Shown here piece after piece: positions 42,380 to 53,464 of a stretch of 64,000 nucleotides of DNA. Within the stretch, counting starts at the first letter, position 1. Every line of letters starts with the position of its first letter. Under the pieces are notes generated by a model. The model had not been told where the DNA came from, searched no databases, and saw nothing but the letters and a program-made list of their open reading frames with translations. This stretch comes from Diatrype stigma (lineage: Eukaryota; Ascomycota; Sordariomycetes; Xylariales; Diatrypaceae): the NCBI GenBank assembly GCA_022225965.2, contig JAKJXP020000002.1:310001-374000 (forward strand). Reading direction: 5' to 3'. The translations under genes were made by a program, and so were the position numbers.

Positions 42380-44976
42380 TGCTTGACTTTTCTGTCTATG
42401 TCGATTCTGATCTTATCTGGCCGGCTGTTCTCAATGTTTCGAAAAGGCAAAGGCAAGCGCGAATGTTTATACAATGGGACCAGTGGGTTTTCGAGAGGGT
42501 CACTCAGTTTTGGAGTCCGACTACCTACTTGCCTACATATGTATAACCCGCAACGGCACGGGGTGAAGATGGGGGCTGATGGAGGTGGGGGATCGGCGGG
42601 TATGCGCATGAAAAGAACCGCATATCGGAGCCCGTATCGGAGCGAAAACCCTTGGCCCCTGAACTGGCAAACATTCCCGGTTTGCCCACTACGTACCTAA
42701 CTTCACCTTTTGTGTATGTGTATGTATGCCATGAAATGCCAACCGTAACACGGTATATATGATGCACGCCGCGCCCGCCACGCATCGGGGGTGGATGCCT
42801 TCTGCAGCATTAGGCGCGGGTCGTATTTCCTGCAGCGAGCCGTTGCCCCTAGCTTCGGTTTCCACTTTCTAGAGTGCTTGCATATTTGCACACCGATGCT
42901 TCGCCGTGTGGCCTCCCTTCGCTGACGGTCGCAAATGTCCGGCCCGATGTTGCACGGCAATTGCATCGTCTTGTCATTGAAGGAGGGTGACTTCCTTCCA
43001 GAGGCGTACCAACTAATTGATCACTCGGGGCATCGCATGTGAGGATAATGATCGCCCAGGTTTCTCAATTCAGCTGGGTGACAATCGAAATACGTCGTAT
43101 TACCACGCGTTATTTTCCGCGTCTTCGCTTCTTATAACTACTTCCCCAGAATTTGGCAGTACGACGGTTGATGCCCACCTGCAGAACGATCTACGATTTT
43201 CCTATGCGCTACATATAAGCTGTTCGGGGCCCATCGCCGCGGTCGCTTGTCGGCACTTAATAGTCTTCGTAGGCTGCCGTCCGGGCGCTACGGGTTCTCG
43301 CCTGTACCGACTACCGCAATACGCACCGAGGCCATAGGCCGGCCACCCCCCCTAAATCACCATAAGGAAAAGTATAGCATGACTAGCCATATAAGCATTT
43401 ATGTGTTGTTCGAAACAGAATCACGTACTGAGGATCGGTGACAATAATCAATTTGGGTGGGGGAAGGGGGGTCAGTATAGCTGTCACTAAAGCACGTTCT
43501 AGGATTACTATGAGACGGGGTAGTTATGAAGTGTTCTGCTTTTAGCTTAGACAGGTCCGAAAGTACGTTCATGTTCTTCGTCGCCCGTTCGTCTGAAGTT
43601 TCCGAGTAGAACCAGTTCCTAAGGCAGTAGTTATCGTGACGATCCCCAAATGAAGGTAAACGACATGTTGAATCGATCACGTGTCAAATGAAAGTGGCTA
43701 CGCTACAGACACTTGGAAAGAGCATATGCGGGCGAGCAGGGACTAAAGTTGAACGGCGTCCCAAATGTATTGAGACGTTCCATGACTAGGAGAGGAATAT
43801 CACCGCTGGGGAGGACACAACACAATGTCTGGCCTACGAGTGAACTCGTATCTGTGTCCTTTCTTATTCAATTCAGTCCTGTAGCCCATCCTCGTATTCC
43901 CAACCTCTCTTCATCTGTCCGACTGACGCTGAACTATCTTTCAAGCGCCTCCACCCTCTCACGTTCGCTCTTTCACTCCACCACCACCCTCGTCTTTCCC
44001 TTAGGTTCTCCTTGACGATGCCTTTTACCAGCATCCGTTTCCCGTAGATCTCCTCTACCCCCTTTCTTTACCCCACCGATCAAAGGGATTGCTCTATTAT
44101 ACATTCGTTGTCTTGTTAAGTATAAGATACGATATTGTTTTCAACCACATTGCTAGCTCTAGTTCAGTTGTATTCCAAAGGCAATATTGAAGACCAGGGA
44201 ACTCATATATGGATACAAATTCTCGGGAACTCCCAAATACGGCTGAAAGATACCCCTGAAGCCAAATTTCAAGTGCCATACTTCTCTACATCAGCACCTG
44301 CACATGTGAGCCCCTTAAAGTTATTATATGGGGTGCCAGGGGCTACAGAGGCTGATAGCACTTAAGTGGGTCTATTATATAGTCACAGTCATATCTACCT
44401 TGACTTCACTATAGATTAGTCAAGTTAATGTTCCATGACTTGCTGGCAATACGGTTACTGATCAACAATGAACGGATAATCCTCTGAAGTAATAAAGAAC
44501 CACATCTTGACTTCTTTCCCGGGGAATAGCGGTGAGCTCACGGATCCATGGTCTTATGTGGAAGGCTCGGTCGAGTAAGTAGGAACTAAGCCAGGATAGG
44601 GATTATGTTGGTTGAAAACGGGTATATCTCAAGACTCTAAAGACGACTTGCATGAACCGAACCCTCTAGCTATGCAAGTGCCTGGCACTTGAGTCGATAA
44701 TCAACGCAATGTATCCCCTTTGAAGCTATAATAATGTCTCCACACGGCAGTGATGACATGTACAATTGGTGCCCGCACACTTTCATAGTAATCCTAATAT
44801 GCTTCGCTGGTCGAGCACTTAACCCACAATACTAGTCTGATGGGCATCGTTCCGTCCCAGCGGGTCGGTTACTGGACCTTTAAAAGCCCACCTATCCCAA
44901 GGTGAGCCGAAGAGGCCGGTTCAACTCTGCAATCCAGCCGAACAAGATCCCGATTTGCACACCACCAGAGACAATC
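42380..44976. other. Long intergenic region, nothing called
   Basis: About 2.6 kb. Scattered frames of 60-106 codons on both strands without motifs or splice logic. A C/T-rich stretch lies around 43890-44060. Confidence 0.45.
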
Positions 44977-45748
44977 ATGGGCGGTGGTGAACACAGCCCG
45001 GACGAGCGATTGACGCTCCGCCGAGCGACCATGGAGGACCTCGACGCCGTCCTCGAGGTCGTCCACGGCGCTCTTTCCGAAGACCCCAAGTTCGACTACA
45101 GGATGCCGTACCGCGACCAGTACCCCGAGGACCACCATAAGTGGCTGCGCCTGGAGTACCAGGAGTATCTCGCACAGCCCGAGAAGTACGCGCTCATGAT
45201 GATGACGGCGAGCGACAACGACGACAAGCCGATTTCCATATGCATCTGGGACTACGCGATGAACGAGCCTCATCTGGGAGGTGGTAAGTGCTGCCATTAA
45301 GCTCCCTCGGACTCTTGCTGGGATAAACTCAAAAAGCGACGGATGATGAAGACTAACGCGCGACCCGGCAGATCTTGGGGTTCCCGAAGATCCCAACGGG
45401 GAGGTGCTCCGGAGGGATGTGAACCCGGAGCATTATAGGGCGTGGAAGACACAAATCACGGCCGGGTTCATACAGTACTTCTACGCGCGGTATGCCATGC
45501 AACAGTGGCATCTCTGGGTCCTGTGCACCTTGCCGGCCTTCCGGGGGCGGGGGGCCGCAACGAGGCTCTGCAAATGGGGCCTAGAACGCGCCTCGAAAGA
45601 GGAAATGGTGTCAACGGTTCTATCCACGGACCCTCATGGCAAGAGGTTGTACGAGAAGATCGGTTGGCAACTTCAAGGCTCATTCACCATACGTGTTGGT
45701 GACGAGCCCGCATGCAACGTCATCTATCCGATGACTTATGATCCGTAG
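44977..45748 (+). CDS. GNAT-family N-acetyltransferase
   Basis: 227 residues from two exons (44977-45283, 45372-45748), intron GTAAGT...GGCAG, phase 1. The ATG at 44977 is used; an upstream open extension lacks an ATG and reads like leader. The N-terminal strand-helix LTLRRATMEDLDAVLEVV is the usual GNAT beginning. Acetyl-CoA motif A is WVLCTLPAFRGRGAATRLCKWGLERA (R-G-R-G-A pyrophosphate loop). Motif B follows with GKRLYEKIGWQLQGSF. It transfers an acetyl group to an unknown amine, perhaps a small molecule or a protein N-terminus. The family is large in fungi and substrate prediction is not safe. Confidence 0.92.
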
Positions 45749-46644
45749 GCGCTCTCCGTTCTTGGGCGGTTTTGACGTATCTAAGTGGAAAAGGGGATAT
45801 GTAAAAAGTTTGAGTGTTCTCAGCGGTCTTGTCATGTTAGATATGAGATTCCGAAAATGCTAATAAAGTTAATCAAGTGCACCTTGGATAGCGTCAGCCT
45901 CAGTTCTTATTTCCTCTCCTGTGCAATTTTAGAATTGTTCAAGTCAGACTGATTTCCATAGTTGCCTTTTGTCTGACGAGGCGTTTTCAAATACGCCTCG
46001 GGGGGGCTTGATGGTGGTATCCCGTGGTTTATTTCGTGACATTCACCATTATTAGGGTCGGGGAACCTACAATTTCTTGCATTCTGGGGTAAACTCAGTT
46101 CGGTGTGCGGTGCTGTAATGCAGCATTGCAGAGCGACGTGTCCATTCTGGACGCGGGGATCTGGAGCTCCTATGAATATCGCAGAGTGTTAAGGTCGCGG
46201 TGAATTGGCTAGCGACTCTGTATGACTGACGCAGCCTGCTTATGGGCTAAGTGCCAAAACTTATCAGCTTGGCGAGCTGACCCGGTGTGGTGTGGTGGTG
46301 GCGGTAAGTAATAGTTTCGCCTGGGGGCTGTGTTCATTGAATATTCTGGGAAGCATAAGCACACGCGCGAGAATCTGCACTTCTACGTGCAAATATACCT
46401 GTACTACCTGAACCGAGAGCCTCGCCGGTCGCCTCGACGGCTGCCTCGGCGGTTGCCTAGTTTCCAAGCGGTGAGGGTGTTTTCTACCGTCGCCTATATA
46501 GTTGCGTGGGCCTAACCGAGCGGTCTCTGTCGTTGGCCCCGACCTCTCCATGCCCCTTTTCATTCTGCAAATCTAATGAGAGCTCTATTCCGGACGTCCT
46601 GAACGAAAATAAGTCCGACCAAGCACCTCAGCACTTTTCATACC
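45749..46644. other. Intergenic with promoter of the next gene
   Basis: No gene supported in 45749-46490. A TATA-like CTATATAG lies at 46494-46501, about 150 bases upstream of the ATG at 46645. Confidence 0.45.
46493..46501 (+). promoter_or_regulatory. TATA-like element
   Basis: CCTATATAG, 144 bases before the ATG of the Tyr/Ser/Arg-rich gene. Confidence 0.4.
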
Positions 46645-47028
46645 ATGTCGTCTTACGATCTCTACATCCGCCACAGGCATCGCCGTTCCTACGACACCTG
46701 TCACTCATCTAGACGAGACAATCGGCATGGCTATTACCCGGCAAGATACATCGTGAATAACGGCCAACTGTTTCTCAATGACAGGTCGACCAAGCACAGC
46801 AACACATTCATTTACAATACACCAGAGTCACAAACTTACAGCTATGTACCGGTAACACGCCAGCCATCCTATTCGTCCTGTGAATCTAGTGTGGCATCAT
46901 CATGCCGCAGATGCTTCACAAGGCGGACTTACTCCAATGAATACTGTTACGATTGTTACTATCTGCCGTACTACTCCACCAGCCGGCTTTCATGGGGGCA
47001 CTCGAGGAACAGAATTGGATGGTGTTAG
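46645..47028 (+). CDS. Small Tyr/Ser/Arg/Cys-rich protein, unknown
   Basis: 127 residues, single exon, in a good start context (TACCATG). It is rich in Tyr, Ser, Arg and His, with a Cys cluster near the C-terminus (SSCRRCF, NEYCYDCYYLPYY, ending IGWC). No signal peptide or membrane segment. No family recognised. CxxC pairs (CRRC, CYDC) could bind a metal, but the spacing does not match a known zinc finger. Upstream TATA and in-frame uniqueness support it. It remains a predicted gene only. Confidence 0.55.
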   Translation: MSSYDLYIRHRHRRSYDTCHSSRRDNRHGYYPARYIVNNGQLFLNDRSTKHSNTFIYNTPESQTYSYVPVTRQPSYSSCESSVASSCRRCFTRRTYSNEYCYDCYYLPYYSTSRLSWGHSRNRIGWC

Positions 47029-47373
47029 GTCGGTGTTGGTAATTAGGTAGTGTGTTATATGGTTACGTTATATGCTGCTCGCGCTCTTGTTTGAGAGGTG
47101 GGCCATTGGAAGTTCGAATATGTCTGGTTTTGGATGGCTGAAATATTGATAACAATATGAAACAATAAAGTAGCCAATTGATCTCTTTGTTGACTCCGGG
47201 TGTCCCTTTGCGTCATGTGAAACAAAACATGCTCGACACATTCCAGTCTTTCGTTCTAAAAAGCTCCGAAGTCTGAACTTTTATGTAACCCTCTTCTCTT
47301 TGATTTGTTACATATTCTAGCCAGTAAATAAGTTTATGACGAGTAATCAGCATCTTGAGCCCGCTCCGGCAAC

Positions 47374-47682
47374 ATGTCCACTTCACGAGAAGCCTACCAA
47401 CTACCTACAGTATCGCCCCCTGAGCCTGGGTCACAAGTTACAAATGCCAAGGCTGTGTCTCAGAACCGCAATGCTGAGCCAAGCTCACAAGCTGTTAATC
47501 CCGAACATCAGGGTGCCGCAATACCAAACGCTGCCACCGTGTATGGGATGCAACCTACGTTCTACCGATGTGTTGACTGCAACACGGTTTTCAGACCTGC
47601 CATAACCGAGAGAGGAACTGTCATCTGGAAGTGCAGAGAGTGTGGGTGTAAAACTATGCATAAACTTCCTACGAAGAAGTGA
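47374..47682 (+). CDS. Zinc-ribbon protein resembling RNA polymerase subunit Rpb12/RPABC4
   Basis: 102 residues, single exon from the ATG at 47374. The first 60 residues are a Pro/Asn/Gln/Ser-rich disordered leader. The C-terminal 40 residues carry a zinc ribbon: YRCVDCNTVF, then WKCRECGCKTMHKLPTKK. The CxxC...CRECG pair and the basic tail match the layout of Rpb12/RPABC4 (CxxC...CRECG-Y-R-x-x-x-K-x-R-T-K-R). That subunit is shared by RNA polymerases I, II and III. However, the arm between the Cys pairs is longer and the final R-T-K-R is P-T-K-K. It could be a divergent paralog instead of the essential subunit. Confidence 0.65.
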   Translation: MSTSREAYQLPTVSPPEPGSQVTNAKAVSQNRNAEPSSQAVNPEHQGAAIPNAATVYGMQPTFYRCVDCNTVFRPAITERGTVIWKCRECGCKTMHKLPTKK

Positions 47683-48512
47683 GCAGCTCCCTTGGATGCA
47701 ACACGCAACTTGGGTATTATGTATATAGGCGACTAACGATAGGATGTATCTTAGGAAGCGCCAGTTCGAAGCTCGATAGGAGTCCGAGTCGATCGAATCA
47801 TAATGCTTGGAAGACAGTGGGAACAGAGGCACATGGGATGAGATATAATTGGGCGGTGGTGCTTCCAATGTTGGGAAAGGACATGTTAGTGTATTATACA
47901 GGATTGATGTTTGGCGAGGGTAAGTTGTCCCCTTCGACTACAAATATGATAACAGCGCACCATGGACATGGGCTCTAGATCTTGGAGCATAGATCTCTAG
48001 GCCTTCATCGCGATGACTATTCCGGGCTCATATTATAAGTTGCGTGGAATTATTCGTAAAGTGTTATCAAATAAATGTATCCGCTCAAGAACTTGTCCTG
48101 TCATGAAAGTTGAATTGCACTTATATCCCACACTATCCGGCTCCATAACCCTTATCCCTTAGCCCCGGCACTAAAAGGGGGCGACCATTCGGCATATAAC
48201 TTTTGACCGCCATTACGTAAATCAAGCCCTTCGTATATACGATTGTATCACATTACTTGACCTAGAACTCCAGGCACCTATCGCGAAGGGCTTTCGAGTT
48301 CCACTCAATTTTTATTTCCAAGATATAATTATGCTGCATTGTGCATGGCCCCGCTAGGAGGCATGGCTAGTGAAAATTCTCCTGCCCTAAACACGCAAAG
48401 TCACTCGTATGGATCGACTTACTTCCAAAGCCCCATACAGAGGGCCACTCAACCGCTTCTAGATAATAATGCAAGTTATGCCCTTGGCTCAACATTCAAC
48501 AGATTACACATT
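47683..48512. other. Intergenic upstream of tRNA-Pro
   Basis: No coding signal. Frames at 47679-47978 and 48339-48527 are judged spurious. Confidence 0.5.
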
Positions 48513-48607
48513 GCCTGGATGGTCTAGAGGTATGATTCTCGCTTAGGGTTCTAAACTTCCTGAGTATAAAATGCGAGAGGTCCCAGGTTCGATCCCTGGT
48601 TCAGGCC
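48513..48607 (+). tRNA. tRNA-Pro (AGG), intron-containing
   Basis: Acceptor GCCTGGA pairs with TTCAGGC (one G-T), discriminator C. The A box is TGGTCTAGAGG and the B box is GGTTCGATCCC within the CCAGG/CCTGG T-stem. Anticodon stem CTCGC/GCGAG holds loop TTAGGG(T), anticodon AGG. An intron of about 23 bases (roughly 48549-48571) sits one base after the anticodon. Confidence 0.94.
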
Positions 48608-48614
48608 TGTAAAC

Positions 48615-48624
48615 TTTTATTTTT
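48615..48624 (+). terminator. Pol III terminator of tRNA-Pro
   Basis: TTTT then ATTTTT, seven to seventeen bases after the tRNA 3' end. Confidence 0.8.
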
Positions 48625-49062
48625 GCCCTTGTCCTCGCTGGTTGGTGCTATAACTTTCCATGTATGTGATATATTATTACTAGGTAAAAGTTTGGTGTCG
48701 CCCCTTTCCTATTAGGCTGGCTTGTTGTTTGTAAACATAACCACATACTATCTTCTCTTTCTCTTGCTTAGCTTGACCAGCGTTCAAAGCCATTCTAAGA
48801 TACTGTTCGAAGGACGTCGATACGACAAAACATTTATATGTTATCATTATATATTAAATACACACACAGTACAAAGACAGGAGAAAAATCTTCCATATCG
48901 AATCATCCCAGGAATAAAGTCGTCCTAGGGTGATGCAAGTTAGAGGAAGACGCAGCTGGTTTGATGCTAATAGATTCCACCGTAGTAACATGTTGAATAT
49001 ATCCCAATACCCCTTGACAGTGTTTCGCATAGTGCTTCAGCAAAACTCTTGCTTCACTTAGT
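48625..49062. other. Intergenic, nothing supported
   Basis: AT-rich, no coding signal. Confidence 0.5.
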
Positions 49063-50691
49063 TCATCCTGGAAACGTTGATCTTAGAAATGCTGATTCTG
49101 GAAACGCTGATCTTCGAGACGCTGATGTGTCAAAGAATGAACGTGGTGGAGGCTTCTCAGCGCCACGTGTATCGCCGTCGCCATCACCATCGGCAAATGG
49201 GTTGTCGTCACCATCGCCATGATCGTCGTCAAAAGCGTCGCCATCACCATCTCCAGTTGCGTCGCCGTCACCGTCACCATCTCCATCTCCAGTTGCGTCG
49301 CCGTCACCGTCACCATCTCCAGTTGCGTCGCCATCACCGTCACCATCGGCAGGTGCGTGGCCGTCACCATCGCCATCACCATCGCCATCATCATCGCCGT
49401 CGCCATGGTCGTCGCCATCGCCATCACCACCAAGATTTTGGAACCACACAGGTGGCAGCAGCAGCGGCTTCTTGTATCCCCTCGAGATGCGCACCAGATC
49501 CGCCCCCTTGATGTCGTTCTGGGGAACATAGGCCGGCGGGATGTGCCTCATGCGGAGCCTCTGGGCCGGGAACTTGGGCCTGTCCTTGATGCCGTCGATC
49601 GCCCCGATGGGCTCGATAGCGACGCGGGCCTTCCAGCCCAGGTCGTCGATGCAGTGGACGGCGAGCAGGCCCATCATCTCGTGGCGGACCTGGTGGGGGT
49701 TGAGCCAGCCGGAGCTGCGGGCCCAGAAGACCGCATCGTCGTGGGCCGTCTCGGCGCAGTGGAACTCGACGACGGCGTCGCACTGCTTCTTGATGAGCGC
49801 GAAGGCGCGCAGGCCCGAGCTCCAGGCGTCGGTCTGCGGCGGCACCCACGGCAGCGCGTAGGCGGGCTGCGTGCCGCTGACGCGCCACTCGGTCGCGAAG
49901 TCGAAGGCGATGCCGCCCCGCTCCAGGATCCGCTGCGCGCGGTGCCGGACGCTGTCGACGCGGCGGATGTGCCGCCGCGCCTCGTCCATGTCGGCCTGCT
50001 TGGCGTTGACGCCGACGTCGCCGCGCTTGGGGTCGACGATGCTCCACTGCACGACCTCGCGGTAGGGCACCGCGACCGGGTCGTGCGCGTCCCACTCGCT
50101 CGGGTCGGCCTGCGGGTCCTTGGCCCGCTCCGCCTCCTGGTGCTTCTTCAGGTCGTCGGGGTTCTGGCGCAGCACCGCGATCAGCGTCACGTAGTGGTCC
50201 GGGCCGGCGCCGGCGGTGCCGGCCCGGGCGTCGACCGGCCCCGTGTTGATGGGCCAGAACAGGTACGGGCCGAGCCGGGCGTTCCGAAAGAAGGCGTTAC
50301 TGGACCGCCAGCGCCGGTTCAGGTCCTTGGCCCATTCGGCCTCGTCCCGGAACGGCGAGAACTCGGCCGCCTCGCCCGGCTGTTCGCCGAAGTAGACCTG
50401 GTCTTGGACCTCGGGCGGGAGGTAGGAGGCCATGGTCTGCAGGCTGCTCAGCAGCGCGGTGTCGTTGACGGGCGTGTCCTCGCGCTGCTGCAGCGTGTTG
50501 AGCCCGTAGAGCGCCTCGCTCGCCACGTTGGGGTCCGGGTGGATCTTAAGCACCTCGGCCGTACTCTTGGGTTTGGGGCGGATCAACCCGTTGTCCAGAA
50601 CGCTAGTCCTTGCCCATGTGAGAGAGTTCTCATCTGCGGAGTCTTCGTGGTCCGCAGCCACGCGAGGACGCTTCCTTCGAGCTGCTGCCAT
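49063..50691 (-). CDS. Ulp1-protease-like protein with Ser at the catalytic-Cys position
   Basis: 542 residues, no intron. The N-terminus is basic and NLS-like (RRKRPRVAADHED). A globular region follows. It contains GPYLFWPINTGP, PDHYVTLIAVLR (His166), VVQWSIVDPKRGD (Asp220) and WVPPQTDAWSSGLRAFALI (Gln286, Ser292). Order and spacing resemble a C48/Ulp1 core: His beside an aromatic, Asp after a strand, then Gln six residues before the nucleophile and a following Gly. In active Ulp1 enzymes that nucleophile is Cys; here it is Ser (TCG). The loop between His and Asp is longer than in yeast Ulp1. If the assignment holds, it is likely a catalytically dead or altered SUMO/ubiquitin-fold binder. 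The C-terminal part is a long Asp-Gly repeat. The family call is inference. Confidence 0.75.
   Translation of the reverse strand: MAAARRKRPRVAADHEDSADENSLTWARTSVLDNGLIRPKPKSTAEVLKIHPDPNVASEALYGLNTLQQREDTPVNDTALLSSLQTMASYLPPEVQDQVYFGEQPGEAAEFSPFRDEAEWAKDLNRRWRSSNAFFRNARLGPYLFWPINTGPVDARAGTAGAGPDHYVTLIAVLRQNPDDLKKHQEAERAKDPQADPSEWDAHDPVAVPYREVVQWSIVDPKRGDVGVNAKQADMDEARRHIRRVDSVRHRAQRILERGGIAFDFATEWRVSGTQPAYALPWVPPQTDAWSSGLRAFALIKKQCDAVVEFHCAETAHDDAVFWARSSGWLNPHQVRHEMMGLLAVHCIDDLGWKARVAIEPIGAIDGIKDRPKFPAQRLRMRHIPPAYVPQNDIKGADLVRISRGYKKPLLLPPVWFQNLGGDGDGDDHGDGDDDGDGDGDGDGHAPADGDGDGDATGDGDGDGDATGDGDGDGDGDATGDGDGDAFDDDHGDGDDNPFADGDGDGDTRGAEKPPPRSFFDTSASRRSAFPESAFLRSTFPG
49171..49431 (-). repeat. 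(GAYGGN)n tract encoding Asp-Gly repeats
   Basis: In-frame hexamer microsatellite encoding GDGDGD runs interrupted by ATGDGD blocks (four near-identical sub-units) near the C-terminus of the Ulp1-like protein. It is likely length-variable. Confidence 0.88.
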
Positions 50692-51520
50692 GTCTGATTA
50701 GTCGCCGAGTTGCCAGACGTCACTATTATAAAACTGATATAGCGTGTGCAATTTCTGCCCTCCCTAGCTATAATTGACTGGAAAGAAGAAATGGATATGG
50801 AAGAAGTATCAAGCCTTTTGGATCGTACCGCAAGCTCATTCCGTCACAAATGTGAGAAACGGAAGCAGTTATAACAGGGGAATCCATCCGCGATGCGATA
50901 CGGCTGCTCCTGTCTTTCATTCTTTGAGGTCAGTTCAGCATGACCGCAAGCAGCAATTGGGGCTTCGAAGCATATAAAGCGCGTCTCACCTTGGCTTTGT
51001 CCTTGTAAGTGACAACCTGCTTCGGTTTGATATAACGCCTTGCATCGGATTTGTCTATCCCTTCACCTTTGTAGGCCGATAATTAGCATCGACTTAAGTT
51101 TAGTCATGACTCCTGATATCATTACTCTTCGGATCATGTATGAATTCCCTTACAGAGCTTTGCTACATCTCTAGCAGCATCTACCTTATCGTGCCGGTGG
51201 CTATCGGGTGTCGTTCTTTGTGCATGTATCACAGTTTTGGGTTGTTGTACAGTCTGCAGCCTCGTTTATGTGTAGGAATAGCAAACATGTTACCACTCAA
51301 TAATGGTCATTATGGCTTTGCATGCTTCGCTAAAGTGAAGCTGCAGTTTAGTAGTGGAACTAATCATCATGAAATCGTGTATAAGACATAGCATTCCCTT
51401 GAGAGTTATCCTACTGTATCCAACAACAACGTTGATCTGAATCCAGTTTGAACTTTCTTCTATCCATGAACCGCGCCGAAACGACCATACGCCGAAACCA
51501 AACGTACCTCTTGTGACGAG
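50692..51520. other. Intergenic, nothing supported
   Basis: Upstream of the minus-strand Ulp1-like gene; no coding signal. Confidence 0.5.
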
Positions 51521-51658
51521 ATGCTCTCTGAAGTAGGCATTATAGCGATCCTCCTCGGCATCATTCTGGCAGGCCTCCTCGCGGGTTATTGCTGCTTTGG
51601 AATGGGATACCGGCAGGGCTTTCGTGAAGCTGGCGAGGAAAATGGAAGTGATGCTTGA
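51521..51658 (+). CDS. 45-residue single-pass membrane microprotein
   Basis: The ATG at 51521 opens 45 codons to TGA at 51656. The peptide is a neat membrane protein: short N-terminus MLSEVG, one hydrophobic helix IIAILLGIILAGLLAGYC, then FGMGYRQGFREAGEENGSDA. Small residues (G, A) are spaced as in helix-packing GxxxG patterns, and paired Cys lie at the membrane edge. No homologue family is recognised. The 138-base frame could arise by chance, but the amphipathic layout (neutral, hydrophobic, charged) is unusually coherent for a random frame. Confidence 0.45.
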   Translation: MLSEVGIIAILLGIILAGLLAGYCCFGMGYRQGFREAGEENGSDA

Positions 51659-52060
51659 ATGGTCACGGAGGCTACGTAGAGTGGCCGACGATATGCTTCG
51701 ATGTGTGATACGAGATGTGCGAATGACGAGGGGTAGTTACTGCAACTGGTGGGGACTCAAAACCCGACGATGAGGTTCGAGGAACGACGCACATTTGGAA
51801 ATTCATTGTGAAGCTATCATTGACATGAAATGGTCAGGCAGGCTGCTGCAACTACCAAACACCTGCATTCGTTCGACAGGGTGAAATTGGATGATCTTCA
51901 TAAGTCTTAACATCGAGTAAAAATACGTATAACGCAGTAATGACGTCATAGCTTCGGGGGGTAAATCCATCCAGCCTCAAATTCTGTCTGAACTACAACA
52001 AGTGGATCTATTTCCCCTTTCTTTACAAACCTTACAACCTCTCCCTAGATACATCACCTC
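51659..52060. other. Intergenic, nothing supported
   Basis: Upstream region of the small mitochondrial-type gene, with C/T-rich stretches before its ATG. Confidence 0.5.
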
Positions 52061-52444
52061 ATGTCATACCCCATAATGCTCCGGAATAGGCATGCCTCCA
52101 AAATTGCAAGTAGTGCATCACTAGCTACCGTCCGTCTTGTCGGTGGTGGCAGTCGTATTAGCCGTCGCGGGATCGCCAATGCGCCAGAGCCGCCGCAGAC
52201 AGATTCCCAGAACAAGGAGGAAGAGGCTCTGAAGCCGAGCGATCCTTCGAATGCTGATGCGAGCGGTGCATCGGGAGCAGCGGAGAAGCCCAAGAAGAAG
52301 ACGATGGCGGAGCTGGACGAAGAGCTGAGGCTGAAGATGTCGGGCATAGCCGGAGACGGGGGCACCGCCGGCGTCGAGTACGAGGATGGCAAGCCGGTAG
52401 CTATGAAGCGCAGCGTCAAGAACAACAGGTTTCGGTATATTTGA
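52061..52444 (+). CDS. Small conserved-type protein with mitochondrial-like presequence
   Basis: 127 residues from the ATG at 52061; a second in-frame ATG at 52076 (MLRNRHASKIA) is equally plausible. The N-terminus is rich in Arg, Ser and Ala without acidic residues (RNRHASKIASSASLATVRLV and RISRRG), as in a matrix-targeting presequence. A disordered Glu/Ser/Pro middle follows. It ends with a compact block, KKKTMAELDEELRLKMSG, then GVEYEDGKPVAMKRSVKNN and FRYI. That C-terminal block looks like a conserved short module of fungal proteins of unknown function. Probably a mitochondrial protein; function unknown. Confidence 0.8.
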   Translation: MSYPIMLRNRHASKIASSASLATVRLVGGGSRISRRGIANAPEPPQTDSQNKEEEALKPSDPSNADASGASGAAEKPKKKTMAELDEELRLKMSGIAGDGGTAGVEYEDGKPVAMKRSVKNNRFRYI

Positions 52445-53464
52445 CCGCTTGCGCCGGCTTTACTAAGACCACGAGTTGAGTTTTGGGTTGTCTGCACCGA
52501 TCTTCCGATGCCGTTCTGGTGCCGGGCTCGATTGGGATCGCAAACAAGCCTCCGTCGATGACGCAACACCAGAGGGAGCTTCGCCGTGAGCAGTTCTTCT
52601 ATTCAAGGTTTTGTTATGCCCACGAATCATCCCTCAACGATGCTTTCCCGAGTACATAATACCTCGGCATTGTTGGGTGATTAAGGCAATCCACCATCCA
52701 CCTATGAAGCTATTCATCGAAACGGGTCTTGTTCTCAAGTCCTGTCAATCGCCATTCGAATCCAAAAGAGTCCCCTTCATCCTAGATGTAATCAATTTGG
52801 CTGGGGAGTTTGAGAGAACCCCTAGTTGAAGGAGGGACAAATACGAAACAACGACACAACGATGCACTGAGGGGCAGGTAAAAGATGGTAAAGATCCGAC
52901 AAACCAGTTCTGTATGGACACCCATACCCCTTTTCCAAGGATCTGCGTGACCGCGCCGGCAAAGAAGCTGAACACAGAGGAATGGTGTAGCAGGAATGAG
53001 ATTGGTCCCAGAATATCTCATTTCCATGTACATATTTACACCCCATCCACATGTACATACGTGAACTACAAGGCATACCTAGACCTCCAAACAATTTGCG
53101 AGACAACTCGTGGAGTATATGATAACCAAGTATAGGTAGATAGGGCTTGAAAGTGATCCTGGTGCGTCGACAGGATTTTTCCCCCTGAGTTTGAGCAAGG
53201 CAATTCAGACACACATTGCACTGTACACATGCTGGTGGTAACAAGGCACTAGATGTAATATAAACTAGCAAACGGTTCCTGAAGAACTCGGAACGCTGAT
53301 ACATACCCCATGTGATATCTCATATCATGCATCCATCCACCCTTTGCCGTTAACGCCGAAAATTGCACCTAAGCCAGTAAACGCCGTAAGCGAAGAGATC
53401 CGCCTGCTTCCTACGACACTGCGAGAAGATTGCATCATATCTTTGAGCTAGGGAGGAACCATAT
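52445..53464. other. Intergenic between convergent genes
   Basis: 3' flanks of the small mitochondrial-type gene and FEN1; no coding signal. Confidence 0.5.
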
